Assembly (NCBI GenBank): GCA_003427395.1
Contig: BFEA01001089.1
Location: 34,689 to 74,981 of the forward strand
Direction of reading: 5' to 3'
From: Chara braunii
Lineage: Eukaryota; Streptophyta; Charophyceae; Charales; Characeae
DNA: 40,293 nt
Shown here: positions 38,640 to 40,293 of the stretch, piece after piece
Layout of the letters: every line of letters starts with the position of its first letter
How positions within the stretch are numbered: position 1 is the first letter of the stretch
Translations under genes and position numbers: made by a program
Notes under the pieces: generated by a model
Databases searched by the model: none
The model's input: only the letters and a program-made list of their open reading frames with translations
Told to the model about the DNA's origin: nothing

Positions 38640-39045
38640 GATTTATTTTATGGTCTAAATGATTTTTTTTATTTTTTAAAATATTTTTTCTAGAATGATC
38701 ATGAGCAAATCTATGAAACCTCCAAATTTCAGGGTTTTTGACGTATTCTTCGGAGCACGAAAAATCGTTGAACTTGGAGTATTTTTCCCCTTGGCCTACA
38801 AATGGCACAGTGGGAAAACAAGAACATGCACCAAATCGGCGCGGCGATTCTTTTGACGTCAAAATGATTTTTTTTGTTTTGTCTGATATGTTTGCTGGAA
38901 AGATCAGGACGAAATCTACGGACCTTCAAATTTTCAATTTTTTCTGTGAATGCTTCTAACCGTAAAAAATCGCCAAAGTTGCCGATGTCAAATTGTGGGA
39001 CTAGGCCCATCGTTTCGGCCTCCGGTCACTGCTCTCCCTCAAAAC
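38640..39045. repeat. Two diverged ~208-bp tandem units
   Basis: Both units run GATT-[TC]TTT-, AAATGATTTTTTTT-TTTT, a TTTCTAGAA or TTGCTGGAA block followed by GATCA, AAATCTA-G, CC-TC-AATTT, a TTTTT stretch, then AAAAATCG and a GGCCTAC or TAGGCCCAT-like end. Starts are near 38640 and 38847. Confidence 0.65.
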
Positions 39046-39249
39046 CCGCCCGAACTTACAGAGGGGGCTATTTCCTGCTGTCGGAGGGAGTGGTGGTTTC
39101 CCAAGCAATTCAATTACCTGTCGAATATGGACAGGAAGGCCTTTCAGGCCTTTTTTATTGTCATTATAGTATTATGGGGAACCCCGTAGCAGCCACATCC
39201 GTGCTCAAGCCTCCAATAAGGGAACATGCGGGAACTGCACCCACCAGCA

Positions 39250-39291
39250 GGTGTGATACCTGCTACTACAGGTGGGTGATACCGGCCAGGG
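39250..39291. other. Two-tier palindrome
   Basis: AGCAGGT-GTGAT-ACCTGCT is a perfect 7-bp stem. CACCCACC and GGTGGGTG enclose it with a short bulge. A TATA/AAGTATA-rich segment (39292-39332) follows. Confidence 0.75.
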
Positions 39292-39595
39292 GTATATAAG
39301 TAATAAGTATAAGTATATATAAGTATATATATGGACGGTGTCAGGATCACTGCTGACAAAAGTTCAGTTTATTCCAGAAAATGTGGTAGTTACTTTGTCC
39401 AATGTTGTTGCAACCACCACCATTAGATCCTTTGTGATCTGATGACTAGGAAGCACCCGACCGTCATTTCCAGTGGGAGGTCCCTGTTGTTGTTGTTTTT
39501 TTTGTCTTTTTCCTGTTTTTTTAAGCCCAGAAATTCGTAATTAAGCTGTCCCCCCGCTGCCATCCAGTGGGTCTCGCTCCACTACTATCTGCTGT

Positions 39596-39640
39596 ACGAT
39601 TTCGTATAGTGGGACATCGCTCCACAACCTATACGAAATG
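39596..39640. other. Inverted repeat ATTTCGTATAG
   Basis: ATTTCGTATAG and CTATACGAAAT flank a short GC-richer centre. Another TTTCGTATAG occurs near 39845 and a palindrome CTGGTACCCGGTACCAG near 39868. These could be remnants of a foldback or MITE-like element. Confidence 0.55.
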
Positions 39641-39949
39641 CATCTTCGGAAATCGCTGTATAGTTGTCAGAAGGCGGCCCCCCGCTTCACCATACGATCC
39701 GCATAGTAACCAGCCTGCAAAAGTCGTTACTCGGAGGGTGGTCGAAGGAGGTCGGCGTTCCACCGCGAAAACGTATGGTGCACCTGGAGTCTGGGCGGAC
39801 AAAACAACCTCTTATGTTTTTTTGTGGAATTTTCCGCTATACAGTTTCGTATAGCGAGCCCATCCTCCTGGTACCCGGTACCAGCCCTCCACAAGGATGA
39901 CCACAGCCAAAGCGGTCGGCCACCGCACATGATGGTGGGTGAGATGGAT

Positions 39950-40078
39950 CGCGGAAGCGGGGCAGATAGCGGACAACTTACCGGCAGTGGAGATTCCTTC
40001 GACGTGAACCCGGGCAGGTCTGCCGTTGGGTACATCTCCTGGAAGCGGGGCAGTGGAAAGTCCTTCAACGTGAACCCG
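39950..40078 (+). repeat. Direct repeat with CAGTGGA..TCCTTC.ACGTGAACCCG
   Basis: GGAAGCGGGGCAG, then CAGTGGA-A-TCCTTC[GA]ACGTGAACCCG, occurs twice (about 39953-40012 and 40039-40078). Confidence 0.75.
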
Positions 40079-40154
40079 AGTAACATAACGGTAAAAAAGG
40101 GGGAAGGGGGCCGCTCATTTCAGCACGGTGCAAGCCATTCCGCGCGGCCTCTCT

Positions 40155-40155
<1 letters not shown>

Positions 40156-40214
<59 letters not shown>
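40156..40214. repeat. 59-nt poly-C run
   Basis: An uninterrupted C run. It could fold as i-motif or, on the other strand, G-quadruplex DNA. Its length in an assembly is unreliable, and it may mark a collapsed or artefactual junction. Confidence 0.95.
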
Positions 40215-40215
<1 letters not shown>

Positions 40216-40293
40216 CGCCATCACTATTCCGCATTCCACCACAACCGTGCAATTTCGAAAAACGAGAGGCCCGTAGAGTTTTGCAGTTTTTGT

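Overview
The window looks like a transposon-dense, gene-poor stretch of a eukaryotic nuclear genome, most likely from a plant-lineage (streptophyte) organism. The reasons are a primer-binding site of the plant initiator-Met tRNA type next to one LTR, a chromodomain-bearing Ty3/gypsy element, an L1-type LINE, and premature stops that fit C-to-T change at CG and CHG sites. A charophyte alga would fit, but I cannot prove the taxon. No intact host gene can be supported with confidence.

Layout. 1-156: the tip of an LTR in reverse orientation. 157-6430: decayed Ty3/gypsy chromovirus on + (gag, protease, RT, RNase H, integrase, chromodomain, then an LTR-like region with a PBS-like motif at its end). 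6441-7312: non-coding spacer with small repeats. 7313-15069: a second Ty3/gypsy element bounded by two LTRs (311 and 309 bp, about 90% identical by eye), with a PBS, a leader hairpin, a long pyrimidine-rich leader, gag, protease and RT, but no visible RNase H or integrase. 15375-15735: a composite repeat that recurs inverted at 31203-31662. 15732-21160: an L1-like LINE on the minus strand (ORF1, then endonuclease and RT). 21360-22900: spacer with one doubtful ORF.

From about 22.9 to 37 kb coding capacity almost vanishes. The sequence there is crowded with stem-loops that keep a loop or flanking motif constant while the two arms change together. The clearest set is seven hairpins at 25493-26205 that share a 20-nt loop but have different self-complementary arms. 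A second set lies at 35154-36260. Two diverged copies of a ~300-bp block (22918-23235 and 33736-34030) keep the same helices through compensatory changes. Embedded here are a degenerate coding remnant (27877-28402, minus), a TATA-preceded short ORF (30040-30255), and a minus-strand Ty3/gypsy integrase fragment (32840-33645).

37.5-40.3 kb holds T-rich tandem repeats, a tRNA-like SINE candidate, several palindromes and a 59-nt C run. It also contains a 38-bp perfect palindrome at 38219-38256 made of two inverted 19-bp Tn5 mosaic ends. That is a Nextera mate-pair junction adapter left in the assembly, so the join there is not trustworthy.

The protein genes belong to separate selfish elements and do not form a pathway. 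The most noteworthy signal is the widespread covarying hairpin arrays, which no protein-coding annotation explains.
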